From NCBI RefSeq assembly GCF_023740735.1, contig NZ_JAMRXH010000011.1:62001-126000 (forward strand): DNA of 64,000 bases, in the 5' to 3' direction. The position numbers and the translations under genes are program-made. Positions 1 to 9,475 of this stretch are shown piece by piece (within the stretch, counting starts at the first letter, position 1; the number at the start of each line of letters is the position of its first letter). The notes beneath the pieces were generated by a model, which had not been told where the DNA came from, searched no databases, and saw only the letters and a program-made list of their open reading frames with translations. The DNA comes from Nocardia sp. CDC159 (GTDB lineage Bacteria > Actinomycetota > Actinomycetes > Mycobacteriales > Mycobacteriaceae).

Positions 1-737
1 TGTTCAAGCGCCGCCGGGGCGAGGTGCGCGCGGTGGACGGCATCGACTTCGAGGTGCGGGCGGGGCGGACGCTGGCGCTGGTCGGCGAGTCCGGATCGGG
101 CAAGTCCACCACGCTGACCCAGATCATGGATCTGGCCCAGCCGGAGGCGGGCGCGATCGAGGTGCTCGGCCACGACGTCACCGCCCTGACCAGGGCCGGC
201 CGGCGCGAGATCCGACGCAGGATGCAGATTGTGTTCCAGGATCCGTCGGCCTCGCTGGATCCGCGCCTGCCGATCTTCGACGCGCTGGCCGAACCGCTGC
301 GCATCGACGGCCGCGCGCGCGACGAGATCCACCGGCGGGTACCGGAATTGCTGAAGCAGGTCGGCCTGCGCGGCGAGCATGCCGATCGCTATCCCGCCGA
401 TTTCTCCGGCGGCCAGAAGCAGCGCATCAACATCGCCCGGGCGCTGGCGCTGGATCCGGAGCTGCTGGTGCTGGACGAGCCGGTGTCCTCGCTGGACGTC
501 TCGATCCAGGCGGGGGTGCTCAATCTGCTGCGTGAGCTGCAGGCCGAGCGCGGGCTGGCGTATCTGTTCGTTTCGCACGATCTGTCGGTGGTCCGCAATC
601 TCGCCCACGACATCGCCGTGATGTATCGGGGCAAGATCGTCGAATCCGGCCCGGCGGAACAAATTTTTGCCGATCCTCGCCACGAGTACACCCGCGCCCT
701 CATCGACGCGGTACCCGTTCCGGTCGTCGCACGATAG
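1..737 (+). CDS. Oligopeptide ABC transporter ATP-binding protein (3' part)
   Basis: ATPase of a peptide/nickel (Opp/Dpp) ABC importer; the 5' end lies outside the window. The frame is already open at the edge (FKRRRGEVRAVDGIDF), so the GTG at 24 is internal. All nucleotide-binding motifs are visible: Walker A GESGSGKS, Q-loop QDP, signature SGGQKQR, Walker B LLVLDEPVSSLD and the switch histidine in SHDLS, followed by the Opp-type C-terminal tail. Its stop lies 9 bp before the first substrate-binding lipoprotein, so the two are co-transcribed. Permeases and the partner ATPase are presumably upstream and out of view. Substrate specificity cannot be read from the sequence. Confidence 0.95.
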   Translation, partial: FKRRRGEVRAVDGIDFEVRAGRTLALVGESGSGKSTTLTQIMDLAQPEAGAIEVLGHDVTALTRAGRREIRRRMQIVFQDPSASLDPRLPIFDALAEPLRIDGRARDEIHRRVPELLKQVGLRGEHADRYPADFSGGQKQRINIARALALDPELLVLDEPVSSLDVSIQAGVLNLLRELQAERGLAYLFVSHDLSVVRNLAHDIAVMYRGKIVESGPAEQIFADPRHEYTRALIDAVPVPVVAR

Positions 738-746
738 GAGAAGGCC

Positions 747-2420
747 GTGAGGCGTCGTTCCGCCGTACCGTATGCGATTGCCCTGCTGATCGCGGTGGCG
801 ATGGGAGTGGGCGGCTGCGCCGCGGGCGGCGACGAGGCCGGTGATCCGATCACGCTCGGCGCCGCCAACGACATCAACCCGCAACCGCGCGAGACGATCC
901 GCGACGGCGGCAATCTTCGCCTGGCGACCACCGGATTCCCGTCGAACTGGAATACGCTGTCCAACGACGGCAACAACCTCGAGATCGCCCGCATCGTCTG
1001 GGCGATGATGCCGCGCTCGTTCACCATCGACGCGGCCGGGCGCACCGAGGTCGACAAGAACTACTTCACCGATATCCAGCTGACCGGCACCGACCCGCAG
1101 CAGGTCACCTACACCATCAACCCGGAGGCGGTCTGGAGCGACGGCAGCCCGATCACCTGGGCGGACATCGCCTCTCAGGCGCATGCGCTGAGCGGGGTCG
1201 ACAAGCGCTATCTGATCGGCACCACGGTCGGATTCGACCGGGTCGAGAAGGTCGAGCGCGGCGTCGACGACCGCCAGGCCGTCATCACGTTCAAACAGCA
1301 CTACGCCGAATGGCGCGGCCAGTTCGCCGGAAACGCGATGCTGTATCCGAAGTCGGTGACCGGCGATCCGGAGACGTTCAACCACGGCCTGGCCGACCAC
1401 ATCACGTTGACCGCCGGACCGTTCCTGGTGCGGTCCACCGACCGCACTCAGGGCCGGATCGTGCTGGGCCGCAATCCGAAATGGTGGGGCGACACCCCCA
1501 AGCTGGACACGATCACCATCAGCGTGCTCGATCAGAATGCCTGGCCCCAGGCGCTGCAGAACAAGGAACTGGATGCGGCGCAGCTGTTCTCGCTGTCGGA
1601 TGTCGCGACGGTCCGCGGCACCTCCGGCCTGGCCGTGCGGCGCGCCCCCGGACCCCTGTGGCGGCACCTCACCTTCAACGGCGCGCCCGGCTCGATCCTG
1701 GCGGATCCGAAGCTGCGCGTGGCGATCTCGAAGGCCATCGATCGGCAGGCCATCGCGAACGCCGTGCTGAACGGCCTGGAAGCCGACCCCAAACCGCTGA
1801 ACAACCACGTCTTCGTGCGCGGCCAGGACGGCTACCGCGACAATGCCCCGCCCTTCGATCCCGACGCCGCCGCCCGCGAACTCGACGCCCTGGGCTGGAA
1901 ACTCAACGGCGACATCCGCGAAAAGGACGGCCGCCGCCTGGAAATCCGGGACGTCATGTACAACAACGAGACCTGGGTCAAGGTCGCCCAGCTGATCCAG
2001 CAGAACCTGGCCCGCGTCGGCGTGAAGCTCATCATCGACGCCCGCCCCGGCCAGAACATCTTCTCCGAGGTCTTCATCCCCGGCGATTTCGACCTGGCCC
2101 AATTCCAATGGCAGGGCGACGCCTTCCCGCTCAGCGGCCTCCCGCAGATCTACGCCCTGAACCCCGACAACAAACAGGGCAATTTCGGCCGCATAGGCTC
2201 CCCCGAACTCAACGCCCTGATCGACCGCACCCTCTCCGAACTGGACCCCGGCAAGACCCTCGAGCTGGCCAACGAGGCGGACCGCATGATCTTCGACGAG
2301 GGATTCTCGCTGCCGCTGACCCAGGACCCGGGCAACTGGGGGGTGCGGCCCGACCTCGCCAACTTCGGGGCGGCGGGGTTGGCGTCCTATGACTACACCA
2401 AGATCGGCTTCACGAAGTAA
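747..2420 (+). CDS. ABC transporter substrate-binding lipoprotein, family 5 (copy 1)
   Basis: Extracytoplasmic solute receptor of the Opp/Dpp (SBP_bac_5) family, 557 aa, tethered as a lipoprotein: positively charged start, hydrophobic stretch, lipobox VGGC with the lipidated Cys at about residue 24. GTG start preceded by AGGAGAAGG. The family core is seen in WSDGSPITWADI and NPKWWGDTPKLD. First of three tandem paralogues of almost equal length (557, 558, 555 aa). Peptides are the likely ligand class, but other amphipathic ligands are possible. Confidence 0.95.
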   Translation: MRRRSAVPYAIALLIAVAMGVGGCAAGGDEAGDPITLGAANDINPQPRETIRDGGNLRLATTGFPSNWNTLSNDGNNLEIARIVWAMMPRSFTIDAAGRTEVDKNYFTDIQLTGTDPQQVTYTINPEAVWSDGSPITWADIASQAHALSGVDKRYLIGTTVGFDRVEKVERGVDDRQAVITFKQHYAEWRGQFAGNAMLYPKSVTGDPETFNHGLADHITLTAGPFLVRSTDRTQGRIVLGRNPKWWGDTPKLDTITISVLDQNAWPQALQNKELDAAQLFSLSDVATVRGTSGLAVRRAPGPLWRHLTFNGAPGSILADPKLRVAISKAIDRQAIANAVLNGLEADPKPLNNHVFVRGQDGYRDNAPPFDPDAAARELDALGWKLNGDIREKDGRRLEIRDVMYNNETWVKVAQLIQQNLARVGVKLIIDARPGQNIFSEVFIPGDFDLAQFQWQGDAFPLSGLPQIYALNPDNKQGNFGRIGSPELNALIDRTLSELDPGKTLELANEADRMIFDEGFSLPLTQDPGNWGVRPDLANFGAAGLASYDYTKIGFTK

Positions 2421-2446
2421 CCCTCCCCCGACGGAAGGAGCGATCC

Positions 2447-4123
2447 ATGCGGATTCGTTCGACAGTTACCCGGGCCGTAATCCCCGTGGTCGCACTGGGT
2501 TTGGCCCTGTCCGGATGCGCCGGATCCGACGACGGGGGCGGGACCGGAACGGCCGCGGTCGGAACGACCAACGACATCAATCCGCACGACGTCGCCGATC
2601 TGCGGGACGGGGGGAATCTGCGGCTGTCGGTGTCGGGATTTCCCGTCAACTGGAACACGCTCATGGTCGACGGAAACGAGGCCCCGGTCGCGAGCATGGC
2701 ACGGGCGATGCTGCCGCAGGCCTTCCGGATCGACGCGGCGGGCAACACCACGGTCAACACCGACTACTTCACCAGCGTCGAACTGACGAAAACCGATCCG
2801 CAGCAGGTCACCTACACCATCAACCCCAAGGCGGTCTGGTCCGACGGCACCCCGATCACCTGGGAGGACATCGCGTCGGAAGCGGCGGCCATGAGCGGGC
2901 GCGACAAGGCGTTCCTGATCGCCGGTACGGTCGGATTCGACCGTGTGGAGAAGGTCGAGCGGGGGGTCGACGATCGGCAGGCCGTCATCACCTTCAGCAA
3001 GCATTTCGCGGAGTGGAAGGCGCAGTTCGCCGGTAACGGCATGCTTTATCCGAAGTCGGTGACCGGCACTCCGGAGGCGTTCAACAAGAGCCTCGTCGAT
3101 GGGCTGCCCGTGACGGCGGGGCCGTTCCAGATCCAGTCCATCGACCGCACGCAGGGGCGGATCGTATTGGGGCGCAACCCGAAATGGTGGGGGGCCACAC
3201 CTAAATTGGACACCATTACGTTCAGCGTCCAAGACGTTGCCGCGGACATTCCCGCCCTGCAGAACAACGAGCTCGATGCTGCCGGAGTGAGCAACCGTGA
3301 CCAGCTGAAGACCGTCGAGGGCATTGCCGGAGTGGCCATTCGCCGCACCCCGGCCACCCAGTGGTCACACCTCACTTTCAACGGTGCACCCGGATCCATT
3401 CTGTCCGATCCGAAACTGCGCGTGGCGATCATGAAGGCCATCGACCGGCAGGGCATCGCCACCGCCATCCACAACGGGCTCGTAGCCAACCCCCATCCCC
3501 TGAACAACCACATCTACCTCGAGGGTCAGACCGGCTTCCAGGACAACAGCCTGCCCTACGATCCCGACGCCGCCGCGCGGGAACTCGACGCCCTGGGGTG
3601 GAAGCTCAACGGTGACGTCCGGGAAAAGGACGGCCGCAAGCTGGAGATCCGCGACGTGATGTACCAACAGGACGTCTGGGTGCAGATGGCCCAGATCATG
3701 CAGCAGAACCTGGCACGCGTCGGTGTGAAGCTGAATATCGAGACCAAGCCGGGCACCGGATTCTTCCGCGACTGGATTCAGCCGGGCAATTTCGATGTCG
3801 GGCAGTGGACCTGGGTGGGTGACGCGTTCCCGTTGAACGGCATGCCGCAGATCTGGGGCTACGATCCGAACGATCTGCAGGGCAACTACGGCCGGATCGG
3901 CTCGCCCGAACTGAATGCCCTGATCGAGCAGACGATCTCCGAACTGGATCCGAAGAAGGCCATCGAGCTGGCAAACCAGGTCGATCGCAAGATCTGGGAG
4001 GAGGGCCATTCGCTGCCGCTGCTGCAGTCGCCGGGAATCGTCGCGGTCAAGGACACGATCGCCAACTACGGCGCCCGTGGTCTGGCCACCCTGGACTGGA
4101 CGAAGGTCGGCTTCCTCAAATAA
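2447..4123 (+). CDS. ABC transporter substrate-binding lipoprotein, family 5 (copy 2)
   Basis: 558-aa paralogue of the preceding receptor, with lipobox LSGC (Cys at residue 24), WSDGTPITWEDI and NPKWWGATPKLD. ATG start with strong ribosome-binding site GGAAGGAG. The 38 bp spanning the site and first codons (2429-2466) are identical to those of copy 3, evidence of a fairly recent tandem duplication. The mature parts differ in ligand-facing stretches, so the three proteins probably bind different peptides while sharing one transporter. Confidence 0.95.
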   Translation: MRIRSTVTRAVIPVVALGLALSGCAGSDDGGGTGTAAVGTTNDINPHDVADLRDGGNLRLSVSGFPVNWNTLMVDGNEAPVASMARAMLPQAFRIDAAGNTTVNTDYFTSVELTKTDPQQVTYTINPKAVWSDGTPITWEDIASEAAAMSGRDKAFLIAGTVGFDRVEKVERGVDDRQAVITFSKHFAEWKAQFAGNGMLYPKSVTGTPEAFNKSLVDGLPVTAGPFQIQSIDRTQGRIVLGRNPKWWGATPKLDTITFSVQDVAADIPALQNNELDAAGVSNRDQLKTVEGIAGVAIRRTPATQWSHLTFNGAPGSILSDPKLRVAIMKAIDRQGIATAIHNGLVANPHPLNNHIYLEGQTGFQDNSLPYDPDAAARELDALGWKLNGDVREKDGRKLEIRDVMYQQDVWVQMAQIMQQNLARVGVKLNIETKPGTGFFRDWIQPGNFDVGQWTWVGDAFPLNGMPQIWGYDPNDLQGNYGRIGSPELNALIEQTISELDPKKAIELANQVDRKIWEEGHSLPLLQSPGIVAVKDTIANYGARGLATLDWTKVGFLK

Positions 4124-4149
4124 CCCCCGCTCGACGGAAGGAGCGATCC

Positions 4150-5817
4150 ATGCGGATTCGTTCGACAGTGATTCGTGCCGCGATCCCGATGGTCGCCCTG
4201 GGTTTGGTCTTGTCGGGGTGTGGTTCCGGCGGCGGCCCGGAGGCGGGCAGCAACAAGGTGGGCACGACCAACGACATAAATCCCAAGCCGCGTGACGAGG
4301 TGCGCGACGGCGGGAATCTGCGGCTTGCGATCACGTCGTTCCCCGAAACCTTCAATACCCTGCACGTGGACTCCGACCAAGACGCCGGGGACGTGGTGGC
4401 GTGGACGATACCGAGTGCGTTCCAGTCGAATGCGGCCGGAGAACTCACCATCGACCACAACTATTTCACCGATATCCAGCTGACGAACAAGGACCCGCAG
4501 CAGGTCACCTACACGATCAATCCGAAGGCGGTCTGGTCCGACGGCAGCCCGATCACGTGGGAGGACATGGCCTCCCAAGCCGCGGCGCTGAGCGGAAGGA
4601 ACAAGGAGTTCCTGATCAGCGCTCCGCTGGGATTCGATCGGGTCGAGAAGGTCGAGCGCGGCGTCGACGACCGCCAGGCCATCGTGACATTCAAACAGCA
4701 CTACGCGGAATGGAAGGGGCAGTTCGGCACCCTGTATCCGAAGGCGGCGACCGCCGACCCGAAGGCATTCTCGGATCTGTACCGCAGTGGAATGCCGGTG
4801 AGCGCCGGTCCGTTCATGATCACCACGATCGATCGGACGCAGAACCGAATCGTCCTGGGGCGCAATCCGAAATGGTGGGGCGAGACGCCGAAGCTCGACA
4901 CGGTGACATTCAGCGTGCTGGATTACTCCGCCCGCATCCAGGCCCTGCAGAACAACGAAATCGATACGGTCGGCATCTCCGGCCTCGACGAGCTCACCAG
5001 CGCGTCGGGTGTCCCCGGCATCAAGGTTCGCCGCACACCCTCGCCCGCCTATTCGCATTTCACCTTCAACGGCGCACCGGGTTCGATCCTCGCCGACCCC
5101 GCGGTGCGTCGAGCGATCGCGAAGGGCATCGACCGCGAAGCGATCGCCACCACCAATCAGCACGGCGTCGTCGAGGACCCGAAGCCGTTGAACAACCACA
5201 TCTTCGGCATCGGTCAGCAGGGTTACCAGGACAATGCCGCGTCCGTGGCGTACAACCCCGACCAGGCCGCGAAGGAACTGGACGAGCTGGGCTGGAAGCT
5301 CAACGGTGATGTCCGCGAGAAGGACGGCCGCAGACTCGTGCTCCGCGATGTCATGTACCAGCAGGAAACATGGGTGCAGACCGCACAGGTCCTGCAGCAG
5401 AACCTCGCGAAGATCGGGGTGAAGGTCGAAATCCAGACCTATCCGGGCAATGGGCTCTTCACCGACGTGATCGATCCGGGCAACTTCGATATCGCGCAGT
5501 TCAGCTGGAGCGGTAGCGTGCTCCCGCTGGGGGCACTGCGCCAGATCTACTACTTCGATCCGAACAATATGCAGGGCAACAAGGGCCGGATCGGCACACC
5601 CGAGCTCAACGCCCTGATCGATCGGACCCTGTCGGAGCTGGATCCCAAGAAGGCCATCGAGATGGCCAATCAATGCGACAAAATGATCTTCGATGAGGTC
5701 TTCTCGCTGCCGATCGTGCAGTCCGCGGGCCTGACCGCGCAGCGCGAGGAGGTCGCGAACTGGGGCTCCTTCGGCCTGGCTTCTCCCGATTACACGAAGG
5801 TCGGCTTCGCCAAGTGA
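4150..5817 (+). CDS. ABC transporter substrate-binding lipoprotein, family 5 (copy 3)
   Basis: 555-aa third paralogue: lipobox LSGC (Cys 24), WSDGSPITWEDM, NPKWWGETPKLD. ATG start with GGAAGGAG in the same context as copy 2. Copies 2 and 3 are the closest pair by leader identity. The stop codon overlaps the start of the next gene by 4 bp (GTGA), so that membrane protein is translationally coupled to it. Confidence 0.95.
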   Translation: MRIRSTVIRAAIPMVALGLVLSGCGSGGGPEAGSNKVGTTNDINPKPRDEVRDGGNLRLAITSFPETFNTLHVDSDQDAGDVVAWTIPSAFQSNAAGELTIDHNYFTDIQLTNKDPQQVTYTINPKAVWSDGSPITWEDMASQAAALSGRNKEFLISAPLGFDRVEKVERGVDDRQAIVTFKQHYAEWKGQFGTLYPKAATADPKAFSDLYRSGMPVSAGPFMITTIDRTQNRIVLGRNPKWWGETPKLDTVTFSVLDYSARIQALQNNEIDTVGISGLDELTSASGVPGIKVRRTPSPAYSHFTFNGAPGSILADPAVRRAIAKGIDREAIATTNQHGVVEDPKPLNNHIFGIGQQGYQDNAASVAYNPDQAAKELDELGWKLNGDVREKDGRRLVLRDVMYQQETWVQTAQVLQQNLAKIGVKVEIQTYPGNGLFTDVIDPGNFDIAQFSWSGSVLPLGALRQIYYFDPNNMQGNKGRIGTPELNALIDRTLSELDPKKAIEMANQCDKMIFDEVFSLPIVQSAGLTAQREEVANWGSFGLASPDYTKVGFAK

Positions 5818-6473
5818 CCCCCGGTGCGGGCCACCCCCTGGCCTACCCGGCTCTCACCACCATCGGCGCCCTGGCGATCTGCCTCGCCTGGGCGCCGTTC
5901 GGCGGTCTGGAGCAGGTGAGCCTGGTGGGGACGGTGGCGCTGATCATCGTGGCGTACACGGCGGTTCGGTTCGCGGTGGCATACGGGGTGGTGCGCGGGC
6001 GGGCCGTGCCGCCGGGGGTGGTGCGGTGCAGGCGGGTGCGGCAGCAGTATCGGCTGGTCAGCCGGTCCTGGCTGGAGTTTCGGGTGGGCGGACGGAACCG
6101 TTGGCTGCCGGTGTATTTCGATCCCGCGCTGGTGACGCTGGCGGAGGCGGAGGCCGAATTCGGGGGCGGCGCCGTGCGCGTCGGTGGGCGGCGGCTGTAT
6201 CCATCGGGGGCGCCGCGTGATTCGGAGCCGGTGGGGCGGCTGGTGGACAATCCGACGCGGGTGGATCCGGAGGGGGGCGCGCAAGCGGTGCGGGCCGCGC
6301 GGGTGGGGCGGCGGCTGCTGCTGGATGCGCAGTCGGCCGTGGCCGCGCCGTTCGCGGGGGTGTTCTGGGTGTATGTGGTCGGCGGTGGGTTGGCGGCATT
6401 CGCCTGTGCCACTACCGTTTTCGCGGGTGCGGCGGTGTGGTTCGCCGCGATCCGCGGATCCGATCCGAGCTGA
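5814..6473 (+). CDS. Membrane protein of unknown function
   Basis: 219 aa. Two hydrophobic segments near the N-terminus (about residues 10-60), a basic soluble middle part containing SWLEFRVGGRNRWLPVYFDP, and a final hydrophobic hairpin near the C-terminus. I do not recognise a named family. The GTG start overlaps the stop of substrate-binding protein 3 by 4 bp, which supports both the start and co-translation with the peptide-uptake operon. The end lies 2 bp from the convergent agmatine deiminase gene. Confidence 0.75.
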   Translation: MTPGAGHPLAYPALTTIGALAICLAWAPFGGLEQVSLVGTVALIIVAYTAVRFAVAYGVVRGRAVPPGVVRCRRVRQQYRLVSRSWLEFRVGGRNRWLPVYFDPALVTLAEAEAEFGGGAVRVGGRRLYPSGAPRDSEPVGRLVDNPTRVDPEGGAQAVRAARVGRRLLLDAQSAVAAPFAGVFWVYVVGGGLAAFACATTVFAGAAVWFAAIRGSDPS

Positions 6474-6474
6474 G

Positions 6475-7485
6475 CTACGCCGGTTGCTGCTGGGTGGAGC
6501 AGTGGATGCCGCCGCCGCCCTCGGCGACCGCGTTGTATTCCACGGGCACCACCTCGCGGCCGGGGAAGACGTCGGCGACGATGCCGGCGGCGCGGTCGTC
6601 GCTGCGGCGGTCGCCGTAGGCCTGTAGGTAGACGGCGTCGTTGCCGACATAGAAGTTGGCGTAGGAGTAGAGGAAGTCGGGGCCGCGGGTGCCGGACATA
6701 TCGGCTCGATTCGGCTGGGGCAGTTCGACTATCTCGAAGTGGCGGCCCGCGGCGTCGGTGGCCTCGGCCAGCCGGGAGCGGGCCCGGGTGGCCGCGCGAG
6801 CGAAGACGTCGGCGGGGTCCGGATCGACCGGCCAGTCCAGCAGGATGACGCCGGGGCGGGCGAAGCGGGCGACGGCGTCCACGTGGCAGTCGGTCACATC
6901 CTCGTCGGCGACGCCCTGCAGCCAGACCACCTTGCCGATGCCGAGCAGATCGGCCACCGCCCGCTCGATGTCCTCGTGTCGCAGGTCCGGATTGCGGTTC
7001 GGGTTGATCAGCGAACTCTCGGTCGCGAGCATGGTGCCCGCGCCGTCGACCTCGATCGCGCCGCCCTCGGCCACGATCGGCGCCATCATCCGCTCGATTC
7101 CCGCGATTTCCAGGACCTTTCGGGCCACCTTGGCGTCCATGTGGTACTCGGCCTTCTGCCCCCAGCCATTGAAATTGAGGTCGAGTCCGACCGGCATGCC
7201 GTCGGCATCGAGGACGAAGGTCGGGCCCGTATCGCGGATCCACAGATCGTCCAGCGGCGCGGCGACCACCTCCACCTCCGGCCCGCAGGCCCGCTGCGCG
7301 TCCTCCACATGCTCGCGGCGCGCGATCATGGTGACCGGCTCCCGCTCGGCGATCGCGCGGGCCAATCGGGTGACGTCGGCACGCGCATCCGGCAGCAGTT
7401 CCTCCCACACCGATTCCTTGGCGGGCCAGGCCAGCCAGGTTCGGGCATGTGGAGCGGATTCCGCCGGCATCACATAGCGCGTCAT
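6475..7485 (-). CDS. Agmatine deiminase / peptidylarginine deiminase family protein
   Basis: 336-aa member of the agmatine deiminase (AguA) family, which hydrolyses agmatine to N-carbamoylputrescine and ammonia. Visible signatures are the N-terminal TWLAWPAKES, the substrate loop LWIRDTGPTF, the conserved LNFNGWGQK and the C-terminal catalytic cysteine in GGGGIHCSTQQQP (Cys about 329). Full length for the family. It stands alone: no putrescine carbamoyltransferase or agmatine transporter is nearby, so the pathway partner is elsewhere. Related enzymes acting on other guanidino compounds cannot be excluded. Confidence 0.88.
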   Translation of the reverse strand: MTRYVMPAESAPHARTWLAWPAKESVWEELLPDARADVTRLARAIAEREPVTMIARREHVEDAQRACGPEVEVVAAPLDDLWIRDTGPTFVLDADGMPVGLDLNFNGWGQKAEYHMDAKVARKVLEIAGIERMMAPIVAEGGAIEVDGAGTMLATESSLINPNRNPDLRHEDIERAVADLLGIGKVVWLQGVADEDVTDCHVDAVARFARPGVILLDWPVDPDPADVFARAATRARSRLAEATDAAGRHFEIVELPQPNRADMSGTRGPDFLYSYANFYVGNDAVYLQAYGDRRSDDRAAGIVADVFPGREVVPVEYNAVAEGGGGIHCSTQQQPA

Positions 7486-7602
7486 GATTCCGAACGGTAT
7501 CTAGTCCCGGCGCGACACGCTGGGAGGGGTGTGTGTCTGCTGGTCACCCGGGCGTGCCGGGCGGCGTGTCGGAAACGGACGCCTGACCAGCAGATCCACC
7601 GG

Positions 7603-7690
7603 TCAGACCTCCGGTCCGAGCACACCGTCCAGGAGGCTGCGCAGCGCCCATTCGAACTCCGCGGCCGGATCGTCGGCCAGCAGCCGCGAC
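7603..7690 (-). pseudogene. Remnant: C-terminus of a TetR-type regulator
   Basis: On the minus strand the frame ending at the TGA at 7603-7605 reads DDPAAEFEWALRSLLDGV, which looks like the last helix of TetR-family repressors. No start codon or DNA-binding helix-turn-helix is present upstream, so only a C-terminal scrap survives. It abuts a transporter scrap on the opposite strand. Identification rests on a short stretch and is tentative. Confidence 0.45.
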
Positions 7691-7699
7691 CGGACGGTG

Positions 7700-7800
7700 C
7701 TGAGCGCGCCGCTGCTGGTCAGCGCCGTCCTCACGCCGGTGATCGGACGGCTGGGCGACCGATACGGGGCGGCGGCGCGTGTTCCTGGGGTCTTGCTGGT
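7700..7800 (+). pseudogene. Remnant: major facilitator (MFS) transporter motif A, frameshifted
   Basis: The plus strand encodes LLVSAVLTPVIGRLGDRYG and, in another frame, continues GRRRVFLG. Joined, these give the MFS loop 2-3 motif GRLGDRYGRRR, so a frameshift splits the motif at about 7768. No flanking transmembrane helices remain. With the TetR scrap it looks like the residue of a regulator/efflux-pump pair lost by deletion. Confidence 0.45.
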
Positions 7801-7832
7801 CTATCTCGACGCGACCCTGCGCGCGGCGGCCG

Positions 7833-8612
7833 CTATTCGTCCGCGGCGCGGCGGTTCCGCTGTTCGGCGCGGCGCTGGGCCGCGGCGCGGCGGCGGGCCA
7901 GCTCCTGCTGTTCGATGACCGCGGCCTGTTCGAGGGTGGGTGCGGTGCCGCCGAGCCGGGCGGGGACCCAGCGCGCACCGGGCGGCATCTCGTAGTTCTG
8001 CTGGGCGCGGTGCAGCAGTTGTTCCATGCTCAGGCGCAATTCGGCGGTGAGGGCGTCGGCGGGGCCGTGCGGGTGGAGGGGTTCGCCGATGCGGATGTTG
8101 ATCGGAAAGCGGTGGCGGCCCAGCTGTTTCGGGATGTCCTTGGTCCAGATGCGCTGCGCGCCCCAGATGATCATGGGGACGATCGGAACGTCGGCAGCGA
8201 GCGCCATCCGGGCGGCGCCGGATTTGAATTCCTTCAGCTCGAAGCTGCGGCTGATGGTGGCCTCCGGATAGACGACCACGATTTCACCGTCGCGCAGCGC
8301 CGCTACCGCCCGTTCGAAGGACCGCGCCCCGGCGGTGCGGTCGACGCCGATCGCCTTGCAGCGCTTCATCAACCAGCCGACGATGCCGTGTTCGAGCTCG
8401 GCCTTCATCATGTAGCGGACATTGCGGCCCGAATTGCGGCCCACCAGACCGACTTCCATGAAATCCAGATAGGCCGTGTGATTCACGGCCAGCACGGCCC
8501 CGCCGCGGCGCGGAATATGTTCCTGCCCCTCGATATCGATCCGCAGGCCCTGCACCTTGAAGATCGTTTTGACCAGGCCGGTCAGGACATCGAAGACCGG
8601 TTCACGCGCCAT
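7833..8612 (-). CDS. 1-acyl-sn-glycerol-3-phosphate acyltransferase family protein (PlsC-like, copy 1)
   Basis: 259-aa membrane-associated acyltransferase that would move an acyl chain to a lysophospholipid or related acceptor. Block I H-x4-D is present in NHTAYLDF, block II in GVDRTAGARSF and block III in VYPEATISRS, all in the usual order. The last 30 residues are charged and Arg/Ala-rich. Paired with a second PlsC-like gene 26 bp upstream; the pair matches the acyltransferase run Rv3814c-Rv3816c in M. tuberculosis. Acceptor specificity is unknown. Confidence 0.9.
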   Translation of the reverse strand: MAREPVFDVLTGLVKTIFKVQGLRIDIEGQEHIPRRGGAVLAVNHTAYLDFMEVGLVGRNSGRNVRYMMKAELEHGIVGWLMKRCKAIGVDRTAGARSFERAVAALRDGEIVVVYPEATISRSFELKEFKSGAARMALAADVPIVPMIIWGAQRIWTKDIPKQLGRHRFPINIRIGEPLHPHGPADALTAELRLSMEQLLHRAQQNYEMPPGARWVPARLGGTAPTLEQAAVIEQQELARRRAAAQRRAEQRNRRAADE

Positions 8613-8638
8613 ACCCTCGAGACTCCCCTACTCACGGC

Positions 8639-9409
8639 TCATTCGGCCGCCTTACGCTTGGCCGCCTTCTCCGCGGCCTCGGCCGCATCCATCGCATCGG
8701 CCTCTTCCAGTGTGGGCGCACCCCCGCCCAGGCGGGCCGGAACCCAATACGCGCCGGGCTCGTGCACGTAGTCCTTCTGCGCCTCCAGCAGCAGATCCTG
8801 CATCACCGATCGCAGCTTGCGGGTCAGCTCCGCCGCGGGCTCGGCGATATTGCCCGAATCGACGACGGGCGGCTGGATCGGCTCGCCGACCACGATCGAA
8901 ATGGGAGTGTTCGTGCGTCCCAGGCGCTTCGGATGTCCCTTCGTCCACACCCGCTGCGCGCCCCAGATCGCCATCGGAACGATCGGCACCCCGGCCTCGA
9001 TGGCCATCCGCGCCGCTCCCGACTTGAATTCCTTGATCTCGAAGCTGCGGCTGATGGTGGCCTCCGGATAGACCCCGACCAGCTCACCGCGGCGCAGATA
9101 CTCGACCGCCGCCTGGTACGAATCCGCACCCGCCGACCGATCCACCGGGATGTGCTTGAGGGCGCGCATGATCGGCCCCGAGATCTTGTCGTCGAAGACC
9201 TCCTTCTTGGCCATGAACCGGATGTACCGCTTGGGCGTGCGCGCGGGCAGCCCGGCATAGGTGAAGTCCATGTACCCGGTGTGGTTGATGGCGATGACCG
9301 CGCCACCCTCGGCGGGGATGTGCTCATCCCCCTTGACGTCGAATTTCAGGCCCTGGACAAAAAAGACCGTGCGGGCCAGGCCGATGATCGTCCGGTAGAC
9401 GGGTTCCAC
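8639..9409 (-). CDS. 1-acyl-sn-glycerol-3-phosphate acyltransferase family protein (PlsC-like, copy 2)
   Basis: About 256 aa, with block I NHTGYMDF, block II PVDRSAGADS and block III VYPEATISRS. The frame extends upstream to 9526, but I place the start at GTG 9409 because from there the sequence (VEPVYRTIIGLARTVFF) aligns with the N-terminus of copy 1; the extra 39 codons have no family similarity and would overlap the divergent lipoprotein gene. Has an Ala/Lys/Glu-rich C-terminal tail. Likely co-transcribed with copy 1. Confidence 0.9.
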   Translation of the reverse strand: MEPVYRTIIGLARTVFFVQGLKFDVKGDEHIPAEGGAVIAINHTGYMDFTYAGLPARTPKRYIRFMAKKEVFDDKISGPIMRALKHIPVDRSAGADSYQAAVEYLRRGELVGVYPEATISRSFEIKEFKSGAARMAIEAGVPIVPMAIWGAQRVWTKGHPKRLGRTNTPISIVVGEPIQPPVVDSGNIAEPAAELTRKLRSVMQDLLLEAQKDYVHEPGAYWVPARLGGGAPTLEEADAMDAAEAAEKAAKRKAAE

Positions 9410-9475
9410 AATTTCGGTAGCGTAGTCGCTGTCACACCCGGTACCGAGTACTGCATACGAAAGAGGTCCGACGCA

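Noticed and set aside
8762..9475. Upstream extension of the lipoprotein frame
   Set aside because: It is antisense to a well-supported acyltransferase gene, and a GTG with ribosome-binding site at 9476 fits the signal peptide.
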